From Psococerastis gibbosa (lineage: Eukaryota; Arthropoda; Insecta; Psocodea; Psocidae): DNA of 64,000 nt. The stretch's first letter is position 1. Each line of letters starts with the position of its first letter. Under the pieces are notes generated by a model. It saw only the letters and a list, made by a program, of their open reading frames with translations, was not told the DNA's origin and did not search any database. The translations under genes and the position numbers were made by a program. This document shows, piece by piece, positions 11,281-26,200 of this stretch. The DNA lies in contig OZ020485.1 of NCBI GenBank assembly GCA_963971405.1, positions 6,696,001-6,760,000 of the forward strand, read 5' to 3'.

Positions 11281-14200
11281 CTTTTTCCAATGTGTCTTTT
11301 ATCGTCATTTTGTAGCCGCCTGCAAGATGCATTTCTCAATAAGTAACATATCTACAACATAGCAAGCGGAGTGACAGTGTTTTATGCAGACGTGCCTCAG
11401 TGCTCCTCTAAAATGTATTCCATATGAAGTTATCACAGGAGATACTATGCAGGCCAGTTTTTCGAAGTTGAGTTCTATAGAAAAGAGCAAATGAATGTAA
11501 CTTCATTCCTCGAGCCAATCCTACACCTTATCAATAAGTCGCTCCGGGAGGGGGTTGTACCTAACTGCTGCAAACTGGCTATTATAAGGCCCGTGTACAA
11601 AAAGGGAGACCGGACCGAGTTGTCAAGCTATCGCCCTATAAGTCTTTTGCCAGCTCTCTCTAAGATACTTGAAAGGATTGTAAACACGAGGCTGATTGTA
11701 TATCTAGAACAAAACAATTTGCTTGTTAAGGAACAATGCGGTTTTAGACCAAAGCGTTCAACAAGAAATGCACATGTTTGTTACATTCCTTGAAAGTATC
11801 TTAAACTCTTTTGAGAAGCGGCTTGATATACTGTGATCTGTCTCGCGCGTTTGATACTATCGACCATAGTATATTACTTGAAAAACTTAAACACCATGGG
11901 ATAGTAGGCCTGGCTGCCGACTGCCTCCGCTCCTACCTCAGTGGCAGACGACAGAGGGTATCTGTCAGTTTTGAGGCCCCAAAAGAAGGAGCCCGCAATG
12001 GTGACTTTAGTGTGGCCATTGACGGAGGGGATTGGTTACCTGCAACCACAGGTGTCCCTCAAGGCAGCATTCTCGGTCCCACACTCTTTCTATTATATAT
12101 CAATGACCTCACTGGCCAGCTGGAATCTGCTCCAGGTGCACCTTGTGCAAGTCTCTATGCAGACGACACAGTGGTGATACTTGAGGCGGAAAATGAAGGC
12201 GTGGCTGGGTCTGATGGTTGCGCCGTAATGTCCATAGTAAAATCTTATCTCGATAACAACCGACTAGTGCTTAATACCAGCAAAACTGAATACACTGTGT
12301 TCGCCACCAAAAATTCTAGGAAGCTAACTCCAGATATCAAAGTCGGCGACACGGCTCTCCGCCAGACGCAGTCTGCAGTGTTCCTGGGGGTGAAATTTCA
12401 CTCAGACCTTACCTGGCGCCCCCATGTTGCTAGACTGCCCAAAATTAGCGTCAGTGGTATATCTCCTCAGAAACCTTTCCTACCGTGTTGATATACAAAC
12501 ACTAATTACAGCGTATTATGCCTTGTTTGAGAGCAGGCTACGCTGCTGGGGAGGTTCTTCCGACGCTACTCGCATCTTTAAGATGCAGAAAAGGGCCATT
12601 AGGGCGTTGAATGGGACCTGGGACCAAAGGGTGTCATGCCGTCCCCTTTTTCCATTACTGGGAATTTTGACACTTCCAGCCTTGCATATCCTGGGACTAG
12701 CTGTACACGCACACCAATTGCCGTTCCGTCGCAATTGTGACATTCATGAACACGATACGAGGAACAGGGGCAGACTGGCTGTCGAAAAAAAGAGGATAGT
12801 GGCCACAACACGTGGACCAGCACATCTTGGCTCCAAAATTCTGACCAAACTCCCATTGGAGATGGTGAGCCTGCCTCATAAGGCATTAAAATTTAGGCTC
12901 AAAATCTTTTAGTCTCAGTCTGTCCCTATTCCTTTAAAGAGTTCATGGAGACTGACCTAGGTAGTCTTACTTCCTAAACCACTCTTCAGGGCTGTTAGGA
13001 ATTAGTTGTTTGTTTTGTTAGGTATTTGTATTTTATTTTTTGACAATTAGGGCACAAAATGTGCAGTTATATCTGGTGCCCTAATGATGACAACGAGAAC
13101 AGTTCATTATTAATTTATTACGTTTGTATTTGCAATTTGTTTTATGACGACGTCGAGCTGCAACCATGGATTGCATGGTTGCAGGCAAAATGACACGAAA
13201 TACACACGATTTTACGATTTACGATTTTACGATTCATCGAAGCAAATGCTTGTTTGATAAAGACTTCAGATTTATGACTGGCTGGATGGGAATATTTTTG
13301 AAAACGCCAAACAATAACTCACGGTTAGAGCACTACAGTATAAAGGATCTCAGTCGACCAGGGGCAGTGCCATGGCATTGCTGTTGTAAGTATAGGCTAT
13401 TTGCCAAATAGCAAAATAAGGTATACCTCGCTCCTCTGTGGGATCCTTGAAACCCAGCAGCAAGAACGTCCAGATCGTAAACAACCTCGTAGAGACAGTC
13501 AGAGTGGTTGATGGCCTTGTCAATGGAGCTTTTGAGCCGCTGTCGGCATGCGCGATGGTCCTTGACGTGCAGAGGGTCCAGGAGTCCCACTCCCGGCGCC
13601 CCCTGCATGTCTGGGTACGCCATTTTGATGAACGGCAACACTGACTGCACCTGCGACGCAACTGAGGAGTAGATGGCCACTGGATCGATAGCTGGGTTTC
13701 TCAGAAGTTCTAATCCTAATATTTTACCTGCAAAATTTCAAATTCAGATGTAGACCAATTGTTAATAATACTAATGTGCACCTTCCTACATCATACAAAA
13801 ATATACAAAATTACAGTCACAGCGCAATGGCACATCATACAAAATACCACTTCATAAGACCACAAGACACGGGTAATCTACAGTAATATACGCTATTCAC
13901 CACTGGAACCGCCTACCATTAGAGGTTAGGGCAGCTAGTTCACTCAGTAGGTTTAAGAAAATTATTAAACAATATATCTTAGATAACGCTTGAGACTCTC
14001 TCCGGTCTTATAATGTCGACGACAATGGATTCCCTCCCCCCTCTTCTTCTCTTGTTTCTTCTCTATTTAATTTTAAGCATCTATCTATTAATACAATATG
14101 TTTGTTTTTAAGGTTAGTATGAAAAGAAGACTTTATAGTCTTATTGTTCGCCTTTTGTTTTGTTTTTATTCAATAAAGTCGTTTTCAATTCAATTCAATG

Positions 14201-17200
14201 TTATGTTAAAGGCCTAATGTTTTAAAATTTTACAATAACTCGCGATAACAATAATGAACGCGACTACGGCACTGTATCTGGCGGCGCTGCCGCATTATGG
14301 CAAGAAAACATCAGACATAAACTCAATGTAAGAGCAGACCTGACCTACCATCCGGATACACGTATACAATATAGTATATACGTATATGTATAAATATATT
14401 TTTTCGGTTGCTGTGAATGCTGCCTTGCCTTAATGCGGCAGCGCCACAAGATACAGTGGTGCGTACGAGTTTATTCGTACCGGTTTTTTATAATGGTGTA
14501 CCCATGATCTCTACCCACGATACTACAATATCATGTGCAGTTTGATATGTGAACTACTTTTGTATGAAAAGCCATAAACGTGTTTGTTCCAGGATTTATG
14601 ACCAATACTGTATATATACAATAAATACATATTTTCTACATGGTATAATACCTAAATAAAACTACAATATATTCTCACCCGTGTTTTTTATATCAGCAGC
14701 AGCATTAATGGCGCTGTTATCACCTGCACCTAAATTCATCTCCAACAGCTCTCTCTCCCGCTTCTGCTGGTGTTCCCAACTATTTTTACGCATTGGTAAC
14801 AAATGGTTCAGCACCGTGGAATACCTGGAAATTACATAAAAACGCTGGAAAAGATGGATGAAACGAAAGCTGCTCACATGTAAGGACTTCATTTTATTAG
14901 CAATGCCTACACTGTTGGAAATCGGATAAATCAACTAAATTTATTTATTTAAATTCAACCAGCGATCAACTCCATGAAGACCCTAATGAGAAAAAAAGGA
15001 TAAGTCAATCGATTCACTTCACACACTTCGTTCCGCTTAGGGTTTCTCCTGTTTACACCCCGTTATGGTACGCAAGCTGCTATCAACGACGAGGCTGCTC
15101 ACTTGCCCAGGGACCTTCTAAAATAGTTTACCTATTTAACTAACACTTTTGATCTTTCTTGTCCAGAAAACTCCTAGTTTTTTTTTTTTTTTTTTTCCCG
15201 AACTATCCTGGGACCACTTTTCAGTATTTCTTCAGGATAGTCGTTTGCTACTGGTTACGGTCTTTGTTGTTTCATGTTGCGGCTCAAGATGAGCCATGCC
15301 AACTCCTTCACAGCACACCAAGCCACCTCTGACTCAATCATTTTACGCACTATGTTCACGTTTAGGGTTCCGACCTTGGCTTCACATGCCCTCCTCTCGT
15401 TTTCCCACCGGCGACAGTCAAAGAAAGTATGTGCCGCCGTGTCCTCTTCCCCGTCGTATATGCACCGGCTAGTAGTACTTCTTTTACACTCATAGAGGAA
15501 AGCCCGGAAACTGCCATGTCCAGTTAGAAACTGTGTTAGGTAGAAGTCAAGCTGCCCATGCTTTCTACTCATCCATGCCCGCAAGTCTTTAATTAGGTTC
15601 CAGGTCCAACGTCCATTTAGGCTGTCGTTCCATTTTCTTTGCCACCGTTCCATGAGCTCTAGAAAACTCCTAGTCTAGTTCCTGGAGTGGGGCAGAAAAG
15701 GAGAATCTCGAGTGTAATGGAGGCTATTAAAAGCAATGTATTTATTCTGTGGCTCCATGTTTTGCAGTTGACCACTGCATAAACCTTTGACTTACATATA
15801 AAGGTCCTCCCTGTGCCTGGGTGGGGCAATAGCAGGAGCAATTTTGCAGTCTTCAGAGTCAAATCCTTGTATTTGAGCAACTCCCTCGTCTTCCTCGCCG
15901 TCCTCAGGTACATCGTCTTCAGAATCCCCGTCGTCAAACTCAGGGAAGTCGTGTCTTTCTGAAACAATTAAGGAAGCTCAACTGCAAAAGTTATCTTGGT
16001 TTCCCGCCTATCTCAGCCGAAGATCACTCGTACAACCATTATAAAAGGTTAATATAGCATAACAGGTTCTGCCCGCACATTTTAAAGAGAAATTTTTTAA
16101 ATCGTTTACTTACCAAAATTCATAGCATTCACCATAGGAAGTGGAAATCTCAATGGGCTAGCTGGGTCATCTAACGGCAGAAACTGCCTCTCCAAACAGT
16201 AGCTAATTATGCTACAAACCCTCGAAAACGTAGAATCAAAAGCCTTATCGTCTGGGCAGGACTGACAGAATTTGTACAGAATCGTCATACCCGAATGAGA
16301 CATTAAAGCTTTCCTCCCGGTCTCTGTAAAAAAAAAATCCAACATTTTTTAATGCGCTTGGCACCTTTTGTGCCATTAACGCCTACATGTAGTAGTGGGA
16401 TCATTTACCCCGTAATCAAGACACTTATGGTCACTTTAACATAACATAACATTTATACATAATATATTATGCTTTCCATTTTTTGGGCAAAGTCAAATTT
16501 CTCATGAAATACCGATCGTAGAGCTATAAATGGGATATCATAAAGGCGGCTATTCCACCGACGTGGATTTTGAATGTGAATGTATCATGACGTGGTAGCA
16601 GACATCACAGAGACTTATTAATGATGTCTGCTACGACGTCATGACACATTCACATTCAAAATCCACGTCGGTGGAATAGCCGCCAAACTAGAAAACATAA
16701 ATCTATTATGAAATAAATAAGGAGTGGTAATGGAAATGCCAAGCCTATACCCCGTTTTTCCGTATCGTTTATACCATTATTCACATTAGATATTAATCTA
16801 CAATTAGAACTAAGCAAAAGCTTACTTACTCAAGTAACAAATGCGTTGGAGACTAACAGTAGCTAAATAAACTAACTTTGTCTTCAATTTGCCATCATAG
16901 CGGTCCCACCGCTCAACAATTTTCAGTAGGTAGCTTACACTATGAGACTGTACAATCCGTGCGCAGCATAGTTCTAGAACAAAACGCTACATGCAAATAT
17001 ATTGTAAGTTCATGTCTATAGTTGTCCAAGTAACATTTCATTTTTGTAGAATTTGACCAAGAAATTCTGCTAAATTTATTACAATTCATTATTACGTACA
17101 TAACTAATGAAATCACAATTTGACAGCAAAATATATTGTTTCCAACGCCTGCTTTCAGCATTTCTGCTTTTTAAGCAACCCTGTCAGCCTACCGGGGGGA

Positions 17201-20200
17201 GTGAGTCTGTTAACTTAAGGCGCCTTAAGGGCAGACTCTTTCACCTCGGGGTGGACCTCCTGATTATAGTGCATTCTGAACCATTTAGGGAATATGGTAA
17301 AGTCACACGATTAAATCGGAGGTGACCAGGACTCGACACTCACGTAGACTGACTGGTATAGTCTCAGCGCGTTATCATGCCCCACCATATTCCCCTGCCA
17401 ATGCTGCGTACACCACCAAGTTTGCCGCAGTTCGAAACATGCTCTGCTTTCATGAGTCTCATGGATACACCATGTTATGGCCGTTGGCTCAGCAAAATAT
17501 AAAAGTCACATTCACTTTTCTAAAAGCCCGGCTAAATTAACTCAGCTAAGTTAATGGCGACAGATAGACGTAGCATCTCTGTAACCAGTATCTCACCTTG
17601 ACAGACTTTATCAGTCCCTCAAATCAAATTAGATTATTGAGAAGCCAGAATATGATTTTAGCACTTTTTCGAGGCCTGAAAAATCTCCATATAACTATCT
17701 AGAAATAGAGGCAACACGAAGAATAGAATTAATATGGAGGAGATACAGAAACCAGATTGAGGACAATCTCAGAAGAATGGGACTGGTACCGGAAGAAGCG
17801 TTGAGGCGGCGTTTCCACCGACCTCGTTTTTGACCGTGAGCGTGATATTGACGTGGTAGCAGACATTAAAGACAGTCTAAAAATGTCTGCTACCACGTCA
17901 ATATCACGCTCACGGTCAAAAACGAGGTCTGTGGAAACGCCCCCTGAATTATCAGTTGTGGAGAGACAAGAGGGAGTAGAGGAGGCATCATACCTTGGCA
18001 ACTGCAGCTGATTATAAGCAATAATTATTGGTGAAGAAGAACAACCAACAGCAGAAGAAGAAGAAATAAGCTATTAGGAGGATTCCCAGTTCCCAGTGAC
18101 AACACACCATCTTGTGAGCTACCTTGGAAAATAGTCACCCTGCCAACAAGCTGATCTGTTGGTTTTAGTATTTTTTAACTACAAACAATTTAATGCAAAT
18201 ATCAGGTCTCCATCCACCTCTGCAGGTTAGTATCCGTGTTGAGTTACGACACGTCTCCGATCGCATGGTGTGTACAGACGAGTACAAGCACCTTGCCAGC
18301 GAAGCCGAAGTAAAGTGCAGTTTTCAGCTGTTTGTGAACTAAGTTAAAACGTCCAAATCCTACTGCAACGCAGCCTGTACTCACTGTTTTTGCTCAAATG
18401 AGTCATAATGTTGAGGGCCAGCCTGAGTTTCGAGCTGGGCCTGAGTCCTATGCTGGTGAGAACCTTCTCCATAGTCCCTATCACTCCATCTTTGGCAAGT
18501 ACAGAGGCAGTGTTAGCTGAAACAACAACATTTTATTGAAACCTAGTGTACCAGAGATTAATAAAAAATAATAAGGCATGCGGTTAGGTATACAGTAAAA
18601 ATGGGGTAGTGGGTGAATCGACAAAACTTTGGTGTAATATTTGCCGAAATATAGTTTTCATCGAAGCGAAACTTTATTACCTTGTTTTGATTTCAATTTA
18701 GGTTCTTTCGTAATTGTACATAATCAATATTATAAATACTCGTACATTTTGTCCTCAAATCTGACAGTTAAGTTTTGTACTGATTCGCCCATGCGTTCTT
18801 ATTCACCCGTTTTAACGGTATTGGTACTCATATACACAAAATTAAACAAACCTAAATGTTTATCGCAGACTTATCTCTAGTGTTTTTCCTGCTGACTTAA
18901 CAACTTTTATTTAATAATTAACCTTTCAACCTATGGACTTAGAGAAATTAATAGGCCAGTTATCAATGGCTTGATTAAAAGGTTCTGAAGTAGAATTCTA
19001 TATACACGATACATACACATATACATATAAATAAACCAAATTAAAATTAAAAGATTAATTGGGAGACAAATGGTAAACTTTACCAGAGTAGGTACTTACA
19101 GTTACGAACAAGCGCTTTGATTATAAGTAGAACAGGAAATACAAGTTTTGAATTGTTGTAGAGGGATTTTAAGAAGAAATGGAATGTTTTCACAGCCCCC
19201 AGTAATCGAGTCTTCAACGAAAATTTGTTATCTGCAAAGAAAAAAAAAAAAAAAAGCTGACTCATCAGTTGCGTATTCCCGTATATTGACCGAAAATTGC
19301 GCCTGGAATATAATAATGCTATGCAACAAATACCTACTTACTAAAGACAACTTTGACCATCCACCATAAATCAATGTCCTGAGGATCAATATTTTGGTTG
19401 CGCACGAAAAGTAGCGAAATATGAAAGAAAGTTAAGCAGAAGCTAGAAAAAATTAAATTTCTCGTCGTGGTATTTCATTTTAATAAACAAACAAAAACAA
19501 AAACTTAGTGTTTTAGCAAAACTTCCTACAACTACTATAACTAGAACTAGTAAAACCCAAATAATCGTTAAAACATTAACTTTGTCAAAGAAACCCACTG
19601 GTGTAAGTATAAAACCCCGAGCGCTTTCGGCAAGAACTGACATCTACAGGGGGAAACCCACTAGCACAAATTGCACCTTATCAGCGATTGGAGACTTACC
19701 CAACTCGGGGAAAAGATGCAAATTATGGTTTTAACCATTATTTGGTTTTTACTAATTCCAGTTATAGTAGTTATAACAAGTTTTGCTAAAAACAAAGTTT
19801 TTGCAGGCTAATTTAAGCAGAAGCTAACCTCTTTGCGCGAGCTGACTGAGTGCCCATAGCAGTTCGTGGCCCATGGCTTCGTATGCATTGAGATGGTCCC
19901 TCGCGTGGGCTTGGTTTAAAATCTTAATAAGAATTTGGGACGCATTCAATTGTACCAATTCATTGAGAGCAGGTGATCGGATTTTTCCTGAAAAAATTAG
20001 AATGACATTTAGAAATAAATTGTATTCAATATTTTAACACATCATTTTCAAACAAGACTTTTGTCATGTGCAGCACGTACAGTAGATATGTCATAACATT
20101 GCAAAGATAGAACATATTTTAATTATCTTTCTTTGTGTATTTCGCAATTAAGATGTTGCAGCCAAGTAACCTAGTTAATGAATATCGACATCTTTACCGG

Positions 20201-23200
20201 TTAAGAAACGGAAACTAATATACCTGAGGAATGATAAACGGCGCCATCTGCATATAATACAAGGGAAGATAGAGGGACTGAGGGCTCCCGGCAGAAGAAC
20301 AACCTGGTTGAAAAACCTGAGGCAGTGGTTTGACAAGCTTTTCAGAGCAGCAGTCTCCAAGATACAAATTGCCATGATGATCGCCAGTCTTCGACAGAAG
20401 AAGCATTTAAAGAAGAAGAAGAAGAAGTAGAACGACATCTTTATTGAATTTGTATTCAAATAGCAAACGTTTTGTAATGTAATGTAATGTTTCCTTCATA
20501 CTTTACTTCAGCTGCAGCCGACACTCGCCTTGCGCTACCGCTTTTCTTACGGCATATTCTGCCCGTTCCGTTGTATATTTTTGTTGGATATAGGACTCAG
20601 ATCTAGGATTACACTAATTAGGTATCGGCATAATTCTTTATAACGACAATTGGGCACAATAATGCAAAGGGGGACATACCAGCTCTAATAGACACGCATT
20701 CATGAATGACTCCAGCCAAACTCCCAATAGTGGGAGGGTCTCGAACGATCTAAAAAAAAAAGAAAATACAAGGAGCGTTTGATAAGTTCTAATAATCACA
20801 TATTTCTAATGCAGTCAAGAAGCCTTACCAAGTTGAATCCAGCGGACCAGAGCAGGTTCAAAGATGCAGATAACTTGGTTGTGTACACAGTGCCGGTAGG
20901 GAAACATGGTAGGACTTGTCCTGTTCACCTCCGAACTAATCGTGTGACTTGACTGCGTTTCAGCGTTTCCCAAGTGGTTCGGAATCCACTATAATCAGGA
21001 GGTCCCCTGTCCTATGGGCCCACACCGTGGCCTGGGACTGGGTCCAACCATACTACTACTACTACTAATGCAGTCAAGAAAATGTCTGAATTACTAATAC
21101 AGTAGGTAGGCCTTGATGAGACAATACGCGAAGTTTCATCAACCTGTACAATTAGTCGCGCGGCTATAATAAGAAGTGTAGTGATAAGCAGGAAATTGAT
21201 TGTTTTTGAAAACTTTAGACTCATACCTACGATACTCTTTTCATTGCTTTACACATTATTGCTTGTTTTATTTGGCGGCTATTCCACTAGTAAAATTTTT
21301 TTCAATTTTGATAATGTCACGGAAATGTCATTTATATTTTTACACCTCATTCCACTTGTCTTCAATAATTGACTATTTTTTTTCTTCAAATTTTTCCAAT
21401 TTTGTTTGCCAAGTTTGCCCGCCGTCTTTCTTTTAATTTTACAATCAACAAGAAATTTTATGATTTAAATTATGAAATAATTCGTTTGTTCTCTAGAAAT
21501 TAATTACAATTATTTATAATCTCCAGACGACGCCATTGTTTAATTTTAGTTTGTTATTGTTTGCAAAGCGTGATTTCATTCTATGATCATTGATCAATTA
21601 TAACATGCGGAAGTTAAAATGGACAATGAGATAGAGTAAAACAAAAATTTCATCAATTATTGCCGGAATATTGACAAGTGGAATACCCGGCTTATTACCT
21701 TGTTTTTTTTTAAATATTTTTTCAGCTACTGTATATCAATCAAATTGTTTCACAATTAGATTTTACATTTATTATATATTTCATAAAAGGGGGGCCCACC
21801 ACGGGATTTGTCCTTTGGGCTCCCCTTCCAACACTAATATACTCAATGTAAAACATGAATTAAAATGAATATAATATTATATTATGTGTCAGAATATTGC
21901 AGAAACCCTCGTACAGGGATTATAAATGTTTGAGTGATCAAGTGGTTAGAGGGCTTGCATTTCAATCGGAGAGCGGTAGTTCGAATCCTCAAGGGGATCA
22001 GATTTATTCAATAATTCAGAGAAAAATAGAAGAGCAATGAGTCAATCGTCCAGAAACCATCGGTACTTTTCAGGACTTAGCCTGACTTAGCACCCACTCC
22101 CCAAACAACAAAATAAATAAATAAATATCGACTTTTTTGTTGTATTACTAAGCTAACCTAGCGGAGTTAGGGCTATAAGCCCTCTCTTACACTCAACTAG
22201 GAAAGCCCGGGACCGCCTGCTTTACATGCCCTCCGAAGCATGGCCAGAAAATATAGCAAGTGTGGAACTCGAACCAACAACCTTTCGGGTGAAAGTTGGA
22301 GTCCGTTCCACTACTCTACATGTCCTGACAATGGGCTACACCCCAAATTGTTCGATGACTGTGAGACCGTTGCCTTTAGTGACTATTAACACAGCAGACA
22401 ATGTAAGTCCAACTAACCCCTTGTTAAATAATTTTCCCAGCAAAACACTTCTTAAAGATCCAATGTTAGAAATGTGTTTAAATGTAGGGCCTACTAGATG
22501 TATTACGGCTGGAAAGGTCCGACATATTGATCTAATGAACTTTAGAGCACTGGGAAAATCTCGCGATTCAAATGCCACATATTTAGGGGGCGGCCCTGGA
22601 GAGCTGGGGAAAGGCGTATAGTCATCACACATTGCTTTCACAACTGGAATATGACCACAAGTAACGGCTTATAACAAATAATCTGAAATCTGGAAAAGTC
22701 TGGAATTTTTTTTTAGACCAGGGGGAGCATGTTTTTATAGTACATTATGCAGGCATGACTAGGGCATTTTTTGTGAGTTGTGATTAGAAAACAGTAGGGC
22801 AATTGGAATGGTTGGATGTCTATTTAAATAATAAAGAGCTTTCATACTCTCCTCGTGTATTAACTTAAAGCAAACTTTCAACACAAGTCCATCAACTCAT
22901 AATAGTTCATAAAAGTCTAATTTTTGTGTCAAAGTTCCAAAATTGGCAATTTAGACTTTTGGAAGTACCGCCCTGCTCAAATCAAAGTTAAGCAACTACC
23001 GGGATTGGTTTGAAAATGATGTTTGCAATCAAGATTAGGAAATGAGCTCACAGACGAGTTTTTGCACAAGTTTTAATAGTCTGCAGCAGAGAAAAGTTGC
23101 CAGATCAACCCACACGACACCAGCTGTTCTGCTGTCAGCGATATGACAATTTAGTGGCAACCGAACATGTTACCGTATGTCGTGATTGTTGAAATGACAG

Positions 23201-26200
23201 CAGTTCGTAGTATACAGCATAGTTCAAGAGTTATTATGTCAATAAAAGTGCCAATTTAGAGACCATTTTTTAGAGAAAGCTGAGGCACTAGCACCGCAAT
23301 GACAATGACAGAGCCTTTAACAAAAATTAAAAAAAAAACTGATTTTGACAATATTTTGACGATTTTACTTTATACTTTCTTGTCGATTACTTGATTGTAT
23401 AATGTAACAGAAATAGCCCTATATATTGTATTTATAATGTCTCGGAAGAGACAGTAGGGACTGTAGGGTGGTTCCGTTCTTATATAGTCGGTAGAAAGCA
23501 GCGGATAGAAGGGGCAATGATCAGTGAGATGAACTCCACTTTAATTCGCCCTATATATTCAAAACATTAATGAACCAGACATCATCTGCCATTGCTGAGC
23601 AGACTACTAGGCAGACAACGTTCAGGCTTATAAGCAGCAGAAAACTAAACTACAGAAAACAGCAACAGACACTCAGCAACTCACTGAAATATACATATGG
23701 GTTGTTTCCTGTGGCAAATAAACCCAAACAAACGACGCTACTCATATGCATAGGTACAAAAAAGCAACTGAAAAGAGTAAATCTTTCTATGGGAGCCCAG
23801 GTGAGCGCTGAGGGGAATAATTTAACCATCTACCAAATAAGCTAAAAATTTATGTCAGGTAGGTAAGTTAGGTCTCAATGTCTTATGTTCGACGAAAACC
23901 TGTATTGGGAAGCACACACAAATTTCTCGGGAAAAAGAGTAAATGGCTATACATCCACTCATTACATAAAATATTGTTGTTTTCAGAAAGAAAAAAGGCT
24001 TGTTTGGTCGGGTAACTGACTTTTTTATCGCGGCTTTTTAGCTGCGTGTAAATTTTCAACTAAGCTAAGTATAGTTACTTATACATATTTATTCAATTAT
24101 ATTCTATTTGTTTCAATATCGCTAATGGTATAGTAGAGTTCATCCTCCTTTACTGTAGAGGTCGAAAGGTCAGACAACTTCATTTTTCATCAGTTCTCCA
24201 TCCGTGACACCATTATACGGCACGGAAAAAACAATTATGCACCTTCCTCGTACATCACTGTCACAAACTTAGCAAACATTCTTTTTATATCCACAAAGTA
24301 AACGGGAACAATTAATATAACTTGCATGCTACCGTTATACAGAATACAACGTACGGTAGTACAATAATTCGTTATAATGCAAAGGGCACATCTAATTACA
24401 TATTGATATATTACTATAGATATTCATTTACCACAGCCCAGATCAGCGTAAAAATTTCTCGTGAAATAATGCATTAACTGAATGACAACGTCAATGGTGA
24501 ATGGCGGTTTCTAAGGTTAACCATTGACCCGTATCTCTTTCAAAATTGTGAAAAAAAGCTGTAAAATCGTGTTCTGCAAATGCGTGAACGTTCAGTAAAT
24601 GAGGCCCTATAACTTCAGTAGCACGCTGTGGGTGAGAAAAAAAAAAGAGTAATGGCCTTTGCCTACAAAATACCCCATACTATTCATCTACCTTATTAAT
24701 AAACTACAATACAACTCTGTTAAGGCCCGATAGACTAAACATGAACGATTCGACACGTTCGAGTTGCGGACGCTTTTTGTTTTCCAATTTATACGTAGTA
24801 TAAGGAAAGGTTTGTGATGGTCAAAATTTTCGATTCCGAGATTTCAACGGATTAACACGTTTTGAGGTCCCAGGAACCCACAAAAGTGGTTTTACGAAAT
24901 GTCTGTCTGTATGTCTGTCTGTCTGTTCATCGATTTCCGGGCAAACTACTCGGCCGAATTTGATGAAATTTTGCATATAGGTTCACAAAAATCAAACCTC
25001 GAGAAAATTTTTCTTATTTTGGGCTAGCTCAATTTGGGGGAATTTTATTTTCAAAAAACTCATATTCACATATATTGTAGTCGTTATTAATGTTAACAAA
25101 ATGCGGGGGGTCGCTTGCCTCTTGATAGTTTGCTTCTGGGGGTAAAAAAATAAAAATAACTCAATTTTCATGAAAAATGACTAAAAATAATTTTTCTGCG
25201 GAACCTTTCTATCGATGATTTCTACCTTCAGGTATGTTTTAGGTGTTCAATAGGGTAACAAAATCGGACAGGTTGCACTCCCAAAAAAATGTCTGCTTCT
25301 TTGCAAAAAATTATTTTTTGTGAAATTATGGAAAATTCGCGCTCCAATACATTACGTGGCATGTGTCATTGTTACTACTGTTACAATGTATTGGTCTGTT
25401 CGTTCCAGAATATGCAATAAAATTTTAAATGGTTTTAAATATATTGAGGTGGACCCCCCCCCCCCCCCCCCCCCCGAGGGATCTCAAATTAAAGCATAGG
25501 GAAATTTTTTCCAATGGAATTACAAATGTCTATATCTACTAATTTATAAATTGGAAAGCATGTTCGAGTAAACTCGGACCGGTTCTTTTCTTTATAGCAA
25601 ACGAATAGTAGGAAAGATTTGAGTCTGGCGCGAAGCCGACGAGTAGCCGACAGCACGAAAGTGCACAGTTTTCCCCTCGGCACGCTCATAGAATTCTTCT
25701 CAAGTAGACTCCGTGGTTTTGCATTAACCATTCACGAAGCCCATTGGCTACAATAAAAAAATACGCCGGCAACTCGCGTGTCGAATCTTCCGTTTGTACT
25801 GGACCTTGATTTAAATTATTGTAATAAAAATATCAATTTATATAAGTTAGGAACTTACTATATACTAGCTAATCAAGAGCAATAAAGCGTATCAGAACGA
25901 TAATATAAACTTGGCAAGGACAGTGAGTGGGCGCAGATAAATTAATAAAAAACCGCGGACTTCCACAAAAATAAAATAATAAGAAGTTGGCAAGGAAATT
26001 AGCAATTACGATTCGCACATGCACATAGATAATGAACTCTGACAGGGTCAACAACAGCTACTTTTCATATACCGATACAAACAAACAGCTGCGGGCTGAA
26101 TTTCACACTGCATATAAACAAAAAAGGGCGACTTGGGCTAAGCCTTAGGTCAAGAACGGTTTCTTAAAAATTGTTTTCCCTTGAGACATAAACTTAATGA

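Noticed and set aside
13195-13240. Short tandem array as satellite or CRISPR-like repeat
   Set aside because: It is the 3' tail of the LINE that ends here; there are no spacers and the genome is eukaryotic.
15255-15653. 132-residue ORF as a host gene
   Set aside because: It reads as the zinc-knuckle end of a LINE polyprotein and a second piece lies at 32214.
17107-17325. 72-residue plus-strand ORF as a gene
   Set aside because: It lies in repeat-like sequence and has no splice context or family resemblance.
19330-19392. Extra CCP1 exon ([12 protein letters not shown], with AG and GTAAGT)
   Set aside because: Joining it to exon 19829 gives an in-frame TGA, while 19829 to 19231 joins perfectly without it.
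21935-22000. tRNA gene with A and B boxes
   Set aside because: The acceptor ends do not pair and a SINE body and tail follow.
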